This document shows positions 30,041-41,514 of a stretch of DNA of 64,000 nucleotides, piece after piece (position 1 is the first letter of the stretch; each line of letters starts with the position of its first letter). Source of the DNA: Methylocella sp. Lineage in GTDB: Bacteria > Pseudomonadota > Alphaproteobacteria > Rhizobiales > Beijerinckiaceae. The translations under genes were made by a program, and so were the position numbers. Under the pieces are notes generated by a model. That model saw only the letters and a program-made list of their open reading frames with translations. It had not been told where the DNA came from and did no database searches. Location of the stretch: the NCBI GenBank assembly GCA_037200525.1, contig JBBCGG010000001.1, forward strand, positions 769,526 through 833,525, in the 5' to 3' direction.

Positions 30041-31594
30041 TTAAGCCGCCGGATGTAGCTCTCGTCGGGATGGCCGCCGGATTCTTGCGGCCCCAAAGTC
30101 GGTTTCTATGACGCTCGCCGGCTCCATGACTCGCGTCGGCGGGAAAATCACGATGACTTCCGTGCCCTCTTGAAGTTTGGATTTCAGCGTGAAGGTGCCC
30201 CCGTGCAGTTCGACAAGACCCTTGACGATAGGCAGACCAAGGCCGGAGCCTTCCTCGGCGTTTTTCTGGGCGAGCGCGCCGCGCCCGAACGCGGACATCA
30301 CGATCGGGATTTCTTCCTCGGGGATTCCCGGCCCCGTATCGCGAACAGCCACATATTGGCCGCCGCTCGCCGTCCAGCCGATCCTGATCTTGATCGCGCC
30401 GCCCGGAGGCGTGAATTTGATGGCGTTCGAAAGAAGGTTCAGGGTCACCTGGCGGACGGCGCGCTCGTCGGCCCAGATGCGCGGCAAATTGGGTTCGACA
30501 GCCTCTTCCAACATTATATTGCGCTTTTTCGCGCGGAGCGCCAGCAGATGGCGGCAGTCCTCGACGACGTGATCCAGCGCGACGGGCTCCTCCTTGAGTT
30601 CGAAACGCCCGGCCTCGATCCGCGACAGGTCGAGAATTTCGTTGATCAGCTTGAGGAGATGCTGGCCGCTCGAATGAATATCGTTCGAATATTCCCGATA
30701 AGACGCAACAATATGCGATCCGAATAACTCGCCTTTCATGACTTCCGAAAAGCCAAGGATGGCGTTGAGGGGCGTGCGCAACTCATGACTCATCGTGGCG
30801 AGAAAGCGGGATTTGGCGAGATTTGCCTCTTCGGCGCGCCGCCGCGCGAGATCGCTGTTTGATTTGGATTGTTCGAGCTCGGCGATCAATGCGTCTTTCT
30901 CCGCCTGAAAAGACAGAGTTTCGACGGAGGCGGCGCGCAATTTCCGGGCGAGGAGCAGAAAATAAAGCAGCGCGCCGCCGGCGAGAGCCGCAAGCGGCAA
31001 GGTCCCGCCGGTAAAGCTCGTCGGGCGCAGCAGCGCCACGATCGCCAGAGTCATCGGCGCCAAAGCCCCGATCGCGGCGGCAGGCACAGAGGCGGTGATC
31101 GTCGCATTTATGGCCACGACGAGCAGCATCATCACCAATGCGCAAGCGTGAGTGGCGGGATCGTCGGCCTGACTGACAAGGCAGATGATGATCGCCCAAC
31201 TAAAACCCTGCAGCGTTTCGGCGATGACGAAATCGCGGCGCCAGCGAGCGGCTGCGGCGTTTGAGACGGGTCCGCGCAGGAATCTGCGGGCGAGCTGGTG
31301 CGTAAGGCCCAAGGCTGTGAGATTGAGGCTCAACCAGATAAAGATGGCGTCGGCTGGCGCCCAGACCAAGGCGATCACGGCGAAGACCACGCTGAGCGCG
31401 GCCATGGCGAGGGCGGACGATTGCCGCCCATTGGCGAAAAGTTTGAGCAAAGCGAGATCGAAATCGCGATTTGCGCAGGCGAGCCCCGCTTCCTGCGCCT
31501 TGCGAAACGTCAGCCCAAAGCCTCGCCGTTTCGCGGCGACATCCGCATTGGCCGCGGACCCCCTTGCAATCATGTTTGCGGTGACTTCTGTCAT
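30041..31594 (-). CDS. Membrane sensor histidine kinase (PleC/PdhS-like)
   Basis: A 517-residue hybridless kinase. The N-terminal half has six or so hydrophobic helices in paired blocks (about 60-220), then a short coiled coil, a dimerisation/phosphoacceptor box SHELRTPLNAILGFSEVM, and an ATPase domain with N box (LNLLSNAIKF), G1 (DTGPGIP) and G2 (GSGLGLPIVK). The FSEVM and GSHIVASYREYSNDIHSSGQHLL stretches are typical of the alphaproteobacterial PleC/DivJ/PdhS group that feeds the DivK/CtrA cell-cycle pathway. No response regulator gene is adjacent, which also fits that group. Membership is by motif only. Confidence 0.82.
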   Translation of the reverse strand: MTEVTANMIARGSAANADVAAKRRGFGLTFRKAQEAGLACANRDFDLALLKLFANGRQSSALAMAALSVVFAVIALVWAPADAIFIWLSLNLTALGLTHQLARRFLRGPVSNAAAARWRRDFVIAETLQGFSWAIIICLVSQADDPATHACALVMMLLVVAINATITASVPAAAIGALAPMTLAIVALLRPTSFTGGTLPLAALAGGALLYFLLLARKLRAASVETLSFQAEKDALIAELEQSKSNSDLARRRAEEANLAKSRFLATMSHELRTPLNAILGFSEVMKGELFGSHIVASYREYSNDIHSSGQHLLKLINEILDLSRIEAGRFELKEEPVALDHVVEDCRHLLALRAKKRNIMLEEAVEPNLPRIWADERAVRQVTLNLLSNAIKFTPPGGAIKIRIGWTASGGQYVAVRDTGPGIPEEEIPIVMSAFGRGALAQKNAEEGSGLGLPIVKGLVELHGGTFTLKSKLQEGTEVIVIFPPTRVMEPASVIETDFGAARIRRPSRRELHPAA

Positions 31595-32111
31595 CTTGGG
31601 GAAGGCCGCTCCAGGGCATGATCGGTTTTGGCCATGCTCAGCTATACGTCTGATTCAACGCATGATTTTGTCGAAAAATTTGCGATATTTCGAAGATCAT
31701 GCTCAAATCGCTGGTAGATCAGGTTTGTCAGCCCGTACTTGTGCCGCAAAAAGATTAACGCCGCCTCATCAGCTTCCCCGGATTCTTCACATTTAGGGCT
31801 GGAGCAAGGCTTGCCAAGCAAAGAACGTCCCCGCCCCCATATTGCGCGACGAGATCTCGCGAACGGTAAAGGTGCGCTGGCGCACATATTGCGGCGGCCG
31901 GCGGCGATAGGATTCTTCCGCACTCGTCCAAAAATTTCCGAAGGTTATCAATCGTCTTTTGAAGATCTTCGATAATTAGTAGTTTTATTTGTATCGCTCT
32001 GATCAATTTAGTCATTGCTGCGAAAAAAAAACTATAGATACGAAGTAGAAACAAATGGGGCGTTTCTATCGCGACAAAGACGTTACTGTGAGCTGGTTGA
32101 TAGGGCGGGTT
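31595..32111. other. AT-rich intergenic region with repeat remnants
   Basis: About 520 bases without a supported gene between the kinase and MBL genes. It holds an inverted pair of the GCATGATC repeat (31615-31704) and an AT-rich stretch (31960-32060) next to the MBL gene that probably includes its promoter. Confidence 0.4.
31615..31704. repeat. Inverted pair of dispersed GCATGATC repeat
   Basis: GGCATGATCGG (31615-31625) and GATCATGCTC (31695-31704) face each other across a 70-nt AT-rich spacer. The core matches the palindromes at 48241 and 49860, which suggests a REP-like family. Confidence 0.45.
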
Positions 32112-32855
32112 ATGAAAGTCACTATTGTTGGATGCGGGGATGCTTTTGGCTCGGGAGGACGGGCCCATTCTTGTTTCAGGATTGATGCCGACAGCGGCGT
32201 CGCGCTTGTCGATTTTGGCGCCGGCTCCATCGTGTCGTGGAAAAAGCTGGGCTTTCAGTTCGATGTCGTTGACGCTGTTGTAATTTCGCACCTGCATGGC
32301 GATCATTTTGGCGGCTTGCCTTTCCTGCTGTTCGATTGCCAATTCGTCAGGCATCGAACGCGGCCTCTAATTTTGATCGGGCCGCCTGGCTTTAAGAAGA
32401 GGCTGGATGCGGCGCTTGAGCTGTTTTTTCCGGGGGCGAGCAAGACGCCTTGGAGTTTTCCCTGGAGCGCCGAGGAGATTGTTCCTGGCCGCCAAAACCA
32501 ATGTGCGGGCTTCACCCTTCAGACCTATGACGCATTTCACCCCTCCGGCGCATTGTCGACGGGGGTGCGCCTTACCGGCGGCGGCGGCGTCTTCGCCTAT
32601 TCGGGCGATACTGCGTTCACGCCGACCTTGTTTGATCTCTCCGCCGGCGCGGATCTTTTTATTTGCGAATGCTCTTCCGGCGACTCTCCGACGCCTTATC
32701 ATATCGATTGGCCAACCCTTCGAGCTAATCTACAAGGCTTTTCGGCCAAGCGGATGATTCTCACCCACATGGGCGACTCGGCTTTGGCGCGTCGCGCCGA
32801 GATGGAGCAGGCGGGGCTGACGGTCGCTTATGACGGACAAGTTTTCGAGCTCTGA
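32112..32855 (+). CDS. MBL-fold hydrolase (RNase Z-like)
   Basis: A 247-residue metallo-beta-lactamase-fold protein. Metal motif HLHGDHFGGL near residue 60, YSGDTAF for the bridging Asp, and a final His in MILTHMGDSAL. The beginning (KVTIVGCGDAFGSGGRAHSC) is typical of RNase Z-related phosphodiesterases. Such proteins act on tRNA 3' trailers, cyclic nucleotides or phosphonate intermediates; the substrate is not evident. The start at 32112 is preferred over 32055 because it begins at the conserved strand and has AGGGCGGG upstream. It overlaps the next gene by 26 nt. Confidence 0.82.
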   Translation: MKVTIVGCGDAFGSGGRAHSCFRIDADSGVALVDFGAGSIVSWKKLGFQFDVVDAVVISHLHGDHFGGLPFLLFDCQFVRHRTRPLILIGPPGFKKRLDAALELFFPGASKTPWSFPWSAEEIVPGRQNQCAGFTLQTYDAFHPSGALSTGVRLTGGGGVFAYSGDTAFTPTLFDLSAGADLFICECSSGDSPTPYHIDWPTLRANLQGFSAKRMILTHMGDSALARRAEMEQAGLTVAYDGQVFEL

Positions 32856-33486
32856 CTTAGCCCTACCCAGCCTGTCCGCTTTGACCGATCGCATCAGGGC
32901 TTGCCAGCTTTGCGTGGAAGCGCCGCGCAAAATGCCGCTGCCCCATGAGCCGCGTCCCGTGTTGCGCGTCTCCTCGACGGCGCGTCTGCTGGTCGCGGGT
33001 CAAGCCCCCGGCATCCGCGTGCATTTGAGCGGATTGCCGTTCAATGATCCGTCAGGCGATCGTCTGCGGCAATGGATGAATGTCTCGCGCGAGGTTTTCT
33101 ATGACGAGTCGCGCGTGGCGATCGCGCCAATGGGTTTCTGTTTTCCGGGCCACACCGCTGACAAGGGCGATCTGCCGCCGCGTCCCGAGTGCCGCGCGAC
33201 CTGGCATGACGAACTATTCACCGCCTTGCCGGGCATTGAATGCATTCTGGCGATCGGGCGTTTCGCCCAGGATTATCATTTTGCACGGCTGGGGCGACCC
33301 TTGCCCAAGGGCCTGCGGCTGGAGGAAGTCGTCCGCCGCTGGCGGGAACTTTCTGGTTCCTCGCCAAAAATCATCGCATTGCCGCATCCTTCCTGGCGCA
33401 ACAGCGGCTGGATCAAACGCAATCCGTGGTTCGAAAGTGAGGTTGTGCCGATGCTGCGCGATGAGGTGGCGCGCCTGATCGACTGA
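32830..33486 (+). CDS. Uracil-DNA glycosylase family protein
   Basis: A 218-residue protein of the UDG superfamily. It has CQLC near the N-terminus, LLVAGQAPGIRVHLSGLPFNDPSGDRLRQWM (active-site loop region) and HPSWRNSGWIKRNPWF near the C-terminus. The arrangement fits the UdgX/family-4-like 'uracil-DNA glycosylase family' proteins often annotated in Hyphomicrobiales. Only two of the four usual cluster cysteines are obvious, so an intact Fe-S cluster is doubtful. Base-excision activity is therefore a family inference. Translationally coupled to the MBL gene by overlap. Confidence 0.78.
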   Translation: MTDKFSSSDLALPSLSALTDRIRACQLCVEAPRKMPLPHEPRPVLRVSSTARLLVAGQAPGIRVHLSGLPFNDPSGDRLRQWMNVSREVFYDESRVAIAPMGFCFPGHTADKGDLPPRPECRATWHDELFTALPGIECILAIGRFAQDYHFARLGRPLPKGLRLEEVVRRWRELSGSSPKIIALPHPSWRNSGWIKRNPWFESEVVPMLRDEVARLID

Positions 33487-33579
33487 ACTTTCCTCCGGCG
33501 TTCAGACAAGGTTCAGCCACATTGGCCCTCTCTAAGGCGGTTCCGACTTAACTCCGGTTCCGGCCGACGATTGAGAGAG

Positions 33580-35613
33580 ATGATGCTGAGATCGATCACG
33601 GGCTGCCTGTTTATCCTTAGTTTGGCCTTCTCCCTGTCCTTTTCGCGTCCAGCGGCGGCGCAAGGCGGCGAGGCTCGTTTCGCGCTTGTGATCGGCGACG
33701 CGCAATACGCCGAACCCTTGGCCACCGCCGCCAATGACGCCGGGCTCATAGCTGACAGCCTGCGCGCGGCGGGCTTTGACGTGATGGGGGCGGCCAATCT
33801 CGATCAGGATGCGCTTCGCCGCGCTTTCCGCGATTTTCTGGAGAAGGCCGCGCAGGGAGGCCCCGACGCGATTGCTTTCGTCTATCTCTCCGGCCTGGGG
33901 CTCCAATATGAAGGCGAAAATTATTTCGCCCCGGTCGGGGCGGTCATAGCCCGAGATGCGGATATTCCGCTGCAGGCGGTGCGCGTCTCCGATTTTACCC
34001 GCGCTCTCGCGGCCCTGCCGTTGCGCGGGCGGATCGTCGTTCTCGATGCGGCGCGCGCGAATAATTTCGCCAAAGGCGGTCAGCTCGCGGGCGGCCTCGC
34101 CCTCGTCGACGCCGATCCCGGCGCTCTTTACGCTTTCAACGCGGCCCCCGGAACCATCGCGCCAAACGAGCCCGGCCCCTATGGCGCCTATGCGCAGGCG
34201 CTGGCGGAAATGCTGCGCGCGGGCGGCGCGTCGCTTGATGAGATTTTTTCCCGAGCCCGCCTGCGCGTCGACCAGTTGACCCGCGGCGCCTTCACGCCAT
34301 GGGATGCCTCGAAGATCGCGCCGCCGATCGTCTTGCTTGAGGGCGCGCCAAATGCGCCGGCGCAGGGCGCAGCGCAAAGCTATGCCGCCTTGGAGTCGCG
34401 GCCGATCAACTCATTTTCTCCCGGAGAGGCCTATGCCGCCGCCCTCCAGCGCGACACCTTCGAAGGCTATGAGGAATTTCTCACCGTCTATCCAAATGAC
34501 CCCCTAGCGCGTCGCGTGCGTGCGCTGCTGGCGGCGCGGCGCGAGGCCTTAACCTGGCGCCGCACCTATTTCGCGAATACGCCGGACGCATATTGGAGCT
34601 ATATGCAGCGCTATCCGCATGGACCGCATGTGTTCGATGCGCGTCGACGCCTGGCCCTGCTTACTGCGCCAGTTGAACCGCCGCCGCGTTTCGACGTCTA
34701 TGATTTCGGAGGATTGCCGCCGCCGCCGCAGGTGGAATACGAAATTATCGATCGGCCGGTCGTCGTCTTCTATTCCAATGACTACCCGCCGCCACCGCCG
34801 CCGCCGATCTATTTCCTCCCGCCGCCGCCGAGGGAATTCATCAGTCTGCCGCCGCCGCCGCTGCCGCCGCATCCGGGCTTTTTGCCGATCCCCGCTCCAA
34901 TTCCGCTGCCATACGCGCATCCAAATGGTCGGCCCGGCGTCTTCACCCAGCAAAATTTCGGCCAGCAAGGACCGGTCGGCGCGGGGCCCGGCGCGCAAAA
35001 TCCAGCGACGGTCATTCCACCAGCGGGCGGCGGCCAGCTGAACCATGCGCTGCCTCAAGGCAATGGCGTGCCCCCGGCCGCATCGCCGACGGGACGCCCG
35101 AACGTCGGGCCAGGAGGAGTCCCCGCTGCGCCGGCGCCGGCGCCGATCGGCAAACCCGGCGTCGCCCCGGCTGTAGGGAGCCCGCCGGCAAATGGCGCGG
35201 TTGAGCCAAATCATGTCCCGCCGCGAGGCGACGGCGCGCCCGCCGTTGCGCCGCGAAACGAACATCCGGCCGTCGGGCAGGGCGGAGGCCCCGTTGGCAT
35301 TCCGGTTAAGCCGCAGCCTGGGGCTTCGGCGCCGGTCGCCGCTCCTCAGATTGCGCCAAGGCCGGCTGCGCCGCCTCCTGCAGCGATAAAAGTCGCGCCG
35401 CCTGCCTCGCCTGAGGCTCGTCCGAGCGCCCCGGAGGAGCGGTCCAAGCCTGCTCCAACCGCGCAACCGCAAGTCCACGAGGATAGGCCCGCGCCGCGGG
35501 CGCAGGAATTGCGCCAAGAGAAGCCGGACCAGCATGTGCGGCCGCAACCCGGCGCGGCTCAAGAAAAGCCAGCTCGGCCAAAGCCGGGAGAAGAGCAGCA
35601 CCGGCCCGAGTAA
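33580..35613 (+). CDS. Secreted pseudo-caspase with proline-rich tail
   Basis: About 677 residues. A signal peptide (LFILSLAFSLSFSRPAAAQ) leads into a caspase/metacaspase p20-like domain: RFALVIGDAQYAE, then AIAFVYLSGLGLQYEGENYFAPVGA and GRIVVLDAARANNF. In active members these last two read SGHG and DACR. Here Leu106 replaces the His and Ala158 replaces the Cys, so proteolysis is not expected. A helical region (FEGYEEFLTVYPNDP) follows, and the last 300 residues are Pro/Ala/Gly-rich and disordered. The role is probably scaffolding or binding in the periplasm or outside. Start ATG 33580 is preferred over TTG 33571. Confidence 0.8.
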   Translation: MMLRSITGCLFILSLAFSLSFSRPAAAQGGEARFALVIGDAQYAEPLATAANDAGLIADSLRAAGFDVMGAANLDQDALRRAFRDFLEKAAQGGPDAIAFVYLSGLGLQYEGENYFAPVGAVIARDADIPLQAVRVSDFTRALAALPLRGRIVVLDAARANNFAKGGQLAGGLALVDADPGALYAFNAAPGTIAPNEPGPYGAYAQALAEMLRAGGASLDEIFSRARLRVDQLTRGAFTPWDASKIAPPIVLLEGAPNAPAQGAAQSYAALESRPINSFSPGEAYAAALQRDTFEGYEEFLTVYPNDPLARRVRALLAARREALTWRRTYFANTPDAYWSYMQRYPHGPHVFDARRRLALLTAPVEPPPRFDVYDFGGLPPPPQVEYEIIDRPVVVFYSNDYPPPPPPPIYFLPPPPREFISLPPPPLPPHPGFLPIPAPIPLPYAHPNGRPGVFTQQNFGQQGPVGAGPGAQNPATVIPPAGGGQLNHALPQGNGVPPAASPTGRPNVGPGGVPAAPAPAPIGKPGVAPAVGSPPANGAVEPNHVPPRGDGAPAVAPRNEHPAVGQGGGPVGIPVKPQPGASAPVAAPQIAPRPAAPPPAAIKVAPPASPEARPSAPEERSKPAPTAQPQVHEDRPAPRAQELRQEKPDQHVRPQPGAAQEKPARPKPGEEQHRPE

Positions 35614-35728
35614 AGCCCGAACCGAAGCTGCCGCGCCCGCCCGCGGCGGCTCTTGGCGTTTGGTCAAGCGATTGTTACACTCACTACATGCCGTAGCGGC
35701 GCGCGCAACGCATTGGGAGTGCGAATGA

Positions 35729-36928
35729 ATGGAAAGCACGGAGGTGGCCGCGAGCCGCTTGAGCCCCGTCCCTCCCCCTAGCCTCCGCGATCAAGCGGGC
35801 GGCCCCGCCGGGCTTCTTCAGGATCCCATTATCGCTGCGAGCCACGTCGGAGGAGTCGCAAAGCAAGCTGCCTTCGCCCCGCCGCGGCGGCCGGGAAAAG
35901 GAAAATCTCAAGGTCAGGAGCACGTCTATGCCGCGCTCGATCTTGGCACCAACAATTGCCGGTTGCTGATCGCGCGCGCGTCCTCGACAGGCGCTCCGAG
36001 TTCCGAATTTCGCGTCATCGACTCGTTTTCCAGGATCGTGAGGTTGGGTGAAGGGCTGTCGCGAACGCACACCCTAAGTACGGCCGCCATTGAACGGACG
36101 CTCGACGCTCTTGAGATATGCCATCGTAAAATGTGCGACCGGGGCGTCACGCGGGCGCGGCTGATCGCGACCGAGGCCTGCCGGTCTGCGGAAAACGGGC
36201 CCGAATTCCTCAAAAGAGTGCAGCGGGATATTGGCCTCGAACTCGAGATTGTCGATCGCGAGACGGAGGCGCATCTGGCGGCTGCGGGTTCCGCCTCGCT
36301 CGCCGATTCGTCAGCCTCCGGCGTGGTCTTGTTTGATATCGGCGGCGGATCTTCTGAAATCGTCTGGCTTGGCCGGCCCAACGGGGTCGCGGGACGCGCC
36401 GCCGATCTGGCGCTCCGCGAAAGGGTCCGTTTCTGGGTTTCGCTGAAACTCGGCGTCGTGACTTTGGCGGAAAAATTCGGCGGCCTCGAAGTGTCCGATG
36501 CGACATTCAATGCGATGGTCGACCATGTCTCCGGCGAACTGGCGAACTTCGTCGTGATGGTCGGCGCGGAGCGTCGCTGCGAGAACTTCCACCTCCTTGG
36601 CACATCGGGTACGGTGACGACGATCGCCGGCGTTTTTCTCGGCCTGTCTCGCTACGATCGCCGCCGCGTCGACGGTTTATGGATGTCGAGCGACGAAGTG
36701 AACGGCGCCGTGGCGTCCTTGCGGAAAATGACCTATGAGGAGCGTGCGACGAACGGCTGCATCGGGATCGGGCGCGCCGATCTCGTTATCGCCGGCTGCG
36801 CGATCCTCGAAGCCATCCGGCGCGCTTTTCCCGCCGATCGGGTGCGGATTGCCGATCGCGGGTTGCGAGAGGGCATATTGATGCAATTGATCAGCGCGGA
36901 CCGGGCTGTTCCGCGAGCTCGCCGATGA
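35729..36928 (+). CDS. Ppx/GppA exopolyphosphatase-family protein
   Basis: A 399-residue phosphatase of the ASKHA fold. After a low-complexity N-terminal extension of about 65 residues come [38 protein letters not shown], the phosphate-binding [11 protein letters not shown], and [11 protein letters not shown]. Relatives degrade polyphosphate or pppGpp. The short form without the C-terminal HD-type domain matches alphaproteobacterial homologues encoded next to rlmE. The last four bases overlap the rlmE start (ATGA), so the two are co-translated. Confidence 0.9.
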   Translation: MESTEVAASRLSPVPPPSLRDQAGGPAGLLQDPIIAASHVGGVAKQAAFAPPRRPGKGKSQGQEHVYAALDLGTNNCRLLIARASSTGAPSSEFRVIDSFSRIVRLGEGLSRTHTLSTAAIERTLDALEICHRKMCDRGVTRARLIATEACRSAENGPEFLKRVQRDIGLELEIVDRETEAHLAAAGSASLADSSASGVVLFDIGGGSSEIVWLGRPNGVAGRAADLALRERVRFWVSLKLGVVTLAEKFGGLEVSDATFNAMVDHVSGELANFVVMVGAERRCENFHLLGTSGTVTTIAGVFLGLSRYDRRRVDGLWMSSDEVNGAVASLRKMTYEERATNGCIGIGRADLVIAGCAILEAIRRAFPADRVRIADRGLREGILMQLISADRAVPRARR

Positions 36929-37632
36929 CCGAGCCGAAGACGACCTCGGGTCGGGAGGGCGGTCGCTCGCTGAAAACGCGCGTCAAGACCGCGAACAAGC
37001 GCTCGCTCTCCTCGACGTTGTGGCTGCAACGGCAGCTCAATGATCCTTATGTGGCGCGCGCCAAGAGGGAAGGCTTCAGATCCCGCGCGGCGTTCAAGCT
37101 GCTGGAGATCGACGAACGTTACCATTTTCTAAAGCCAGGCCAGAAAATCATCGATCTTGGGGCCGCCCCCGGCGGCTGGTCGCAAGTGGCGGCGCTTCAG
37201 ATCGGGGCCGCCGACGGCAGAGGCAGAATCATCGGCATCGACCTGCTCGAGATCGAGCCGATGCCAGGCGCCGAATTCAGGGTGATGGATTTTCTGGATG
37301 AGGAAGCCCCGAGGCTGCTGACCGAGTGGCTCGGCCGCAAGGCGGATGTCGTGCTCTCGGACATGGCCGCGAATACGACGGGGCACAAGAAGACGGATCA
37401 TTTGCGGATCATCGGTCTAGTCGAACTCGCGGCCGATTTTGCTTGCGACGCGCTGGCGCCTGGAGGCGCTTTTCTCGCCAAGGTCTTTCAGGGCGGGACG
37501 GAAAGCGAGCTTCTCATGCGGCTGAAGCGCGATTTTGCGGTGGTGCGGCACGTAAAGCCGCAGGCGAGTCGCGCTGATTCGTCAGAGCTTTACGTTCTCG
37601 CAACCGGCTTCTGCGGGACAAGCGAAGCCTGA
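36925..37632 (+). CDS. rlmE: 23S rRNA 2'-O-ribose methyltransferase RlmE (FtsJ/RrmJ)
   Basis: A 235-residue SAM enzyme that methylates U2552 in the A loop of 23S rRNA in the 50S subunit. The K-D-K-E tetrad is present: Lys in SRAAFKLLE, Asp in [10 protein letters not shown], Lys in FLAKVFQGG and Glu in [11 protein letters not shown] motif [12 protein letters not shown] is intact. A basic N-terminal extension (about 30 residues) is usual for alphaproteobacterial versions. It overlaps the phosphatase gene. Confidence 0.95.
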   Translation: MTEPKTTSGREGGRSLKTRVKTANKRSLSSTLWLQRQLNDPYVARAKREGFRSRAAFKLLEIDERYHFLKPGQKIIDLGAAPGGWSQVAALQIGAADGRGRIIGIDLLEIEPMPGAEFRVMDFLDEEAPRLLTEWLGRKADVVLSDMAANTTGHKKTDHLRIIGLVELAADFACDALAPGGAFLAKVFQGGTESELLMRLKRDFAVVRHVKPQASRADSSELYVLATGFCGTSEA

Positions 37633-37641
37633 TTGCGGCGC

Positions 37642-39126
37642 TCAATGGGCGCTTGGCTTTGCGGCTGCGGCGCGCGCTTCCTGGCGGGCGGTCAATTCCG
37701 CTCCCGCATCCGCCGGCAGCCGTAAAAAAATCGCGACCGAACTGAGGGATATGAGGCCCATAGCGACAAAGGCCCATCTGAAACTCTGGAATGCGAAAAT
37801 ATTTGAGCCGGGGTTGAGGTGAGCCCACACCTGCAACGCCGCGGCCCCCGCTGCAATGCCGAGGCTGAGCGACAATTGCTGCGCGACCGAGGCGAAGCTG
37901 ACGGCGCGGCTCATGTCCGCATTGTCGATTTCGGCATAGGCAATCGCGTTGATTCCTGTGAATTGCAGCGAATTAACGAATCCGCCCATGAGAAGAATGC
38001 CCATCATGAGGAGGCTCGGGGTCGCCGGCGTAAAAAAACCATAGCTGCACAGAAGGACGGCGCTCAGAATTCCGTCGAAAACCAGCACGCGTCGAAACCC
38101 AAAGCGGCGCAGAATTGGCGTCGCGGTTGTTTTCATCAAAATCGCGCCGGCTGAGGCGACGAAGGTGACCGAGCCCGATTGGAACGGGGTCATGCCGAAG
38201 GCCATCTGCATCATCAATGGAAGCAGGAAGGGGAGCGATCCGATCCCTATGCGAAACAGCGAGCCTCCCGCAATGCTGGCGCCAAATGTCCGCAAGGAGA
38301 GCAAACGAAGGTCGAGGATCGGAAATTGCGTGCGGCGGGCGTGAAAGACATAGGCGGTCACGGCCAGCGCTCCAAGGCAAAGCAACCCGACCGTCACCTT
38401 AACGGGAGCAAGGCCCGCTCCGGCCGCGGCGAGCCCAAACAGCAGCGAAGCGAGCCCGACGCCGGAAAGCGCAAAGCCGACCGAATCGAGCGGTCCGGGT
38501 CTGTCTTCCTTGATGTCTTCGATGAAAATCGTCGCGAGGACTATGCCGAGGATGCCGATCGGCGCGTTGATCCAGAAAATCCAGCGCCAATGAAAATAAG
38601 TCGTTATGAAGCCGCCGAGCAGCGGGCCGGCGACGGGTCCAAGCAGCGCCGGAACGGTCAAATAGGATAGCGCCCGCACAAGGTCGGCGCGCTCCACGGA
38701 GCGCAGGAGCAAGAGGCGTCCGACCGGCACCATCATTGCGCCGCCAAGACCCTGAATCAGCCGCCCGGCGACGAGTTCCGGCAATGTGGCGGCGAAGCCG
38801 CAGCCGATTGACGCCAGGGTGAACACCAGGATGGCGCTCCGGAAAATCAGCCGGGCGCCAAAGCGGTCTGCCACCCAACCGCTGGCAGGGATGAAGACCG
38901 CAAGCGAAACAAGGTAGGAGGTCAGCGCGAGCTTCAGCGCGATCGGATCTTCGTGCAGATCGGCCGCGATCGCCGGCAAGGATGTCGCTATGACGGTCGC
39001 GTCGAGCGTCTCCATGAACAGGGCGCAGGCGACGATAAGGGCGGTGACGACGTACCGAGGCAACAAAGCTGCTTCCCTGACGCGCCGATTTCCCTCCGCG
39101 CCGACCGCGGCCGGATCATCGGCCAC
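37642..39126 (-). CDS. DHA2-family MFS drug:H+ antiporter
   Basis: A 494-residue transporter with 14 hydrophobic helices, typical of EmrB/QacA exporters. Motif A-like GWVADRFGARLIF after helix 2, the FMETLDATVIATSLPAIA helix-1 motif (motif D1), and GPLLGGFI (motif C, antiporter signature) are visible. It probably exports hydrophobic compounds; no adaptor or TolC gene is adjacent. The given start is GTG 39126, which has no ribosome site and sits in a hairpin. TTG 39066, with AGGGAAG upstream, lies just before helix 1 and may be the true start. It follows the SRPBCC gene on the same strand. Confidence 0.88.
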   Translation of the reverse strand: MADDPAAVGAEGNRRVREAALLPRYVVTALIVACALFMETLDATVIATSLPAIAADLHEDPIALKLALTSYLVSLAVFIPASGWVADRFGARLIFRSAILVFTLASIGCGFAATLPELVAGRLIQGLGGAMMVPVGRLLLLRSVERADLVRALSYLTVPALLGPVAGPLLGGFITTYFHWRWIFWINAPIGILGIVLATIFIEDIKEDRPGPLDSVGFALSGVGLASLLFGLAAAGAGLAPVKVTVGLLCLGALAVTAYVFHARRTQFPILDLRLLSLRTFGASIAGGSLFRIGIGSLPFLLPLMMQMAFGMTPFQSGSVTFVASAGAILMKTTATPILRRFGFRRVLVFDGILSAVLLCSYGFFTPATPSLLMMGILLMGGFVNSLQFTGINAIAYAEIDNADMSRAVSFASVAQQLSLSLGIAAGAAALQVWAHLNPGSNIFAFQSFRWAFVAMGLISLSSVAIFLRLPADAGAELTARQEARAAAAKPSAH

Positions 39127-39150
39127 CCGAAGGCCCGGCTTCGGGTGGCC
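39121..39150. terminator. 12-bp perfect hairpin between SRPBCC and MFS genes
   Basis: GGCCACCCGAAG and CTTCGGGTGGCC form a perfect 12-bp stem with a 6-nt loop, 7 nt after the SRPBCC stop codon. There is no T tract. It may attenuate read-through into the exporter gene, or cover a start codon if GTG 39126 is used. Confidence 0.5.
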
Positions 39151-39156
39151 GAACCG

Positions 39157-41364
<2,208 letters not shown>

Positions 41365-41418
41365 ACGCGGTTATGCGCCTTCGTCCGTCGAATTTCCCTG
41401 TTTGTGAATAGAGGCCGC

Positions 41419-41514
41419 GTGTCCATTCAATCGATTCTTCTTCCCATATTTGTTCAGGCTGCGCTGATTTTCGCGCTCCGCATTCTCTTCTCGCCCGCCC
41501 TGGGCGCGCTATGA
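41419..41514 (+). pseudogene. 31-aa membrane stub, possible MAPEG remnant
   Basis: A GTG-initiated frame with GAGG just upstream encodes a single hydrophobic helix (starting MSIQSILLPIFVQAALIF). Its TGA overlaps the ATG of rsmB (ATGA). The sequence resembles the first helix of MAPEG-family proteins, which I recall lying between guaB and rsmB in rhizobia; those are about 130 residues. It may be a truncated remnant kept for coupling with rsmB, or a small membrane protein in its own right. Confidence 0.45.

Noticed and set aside
34549-35739. 396-codon antisense frame over the pseudo-caspase gene
   Set aside because: Arg-rich mirror of a Pro/Ala-rich region; not protein-like.
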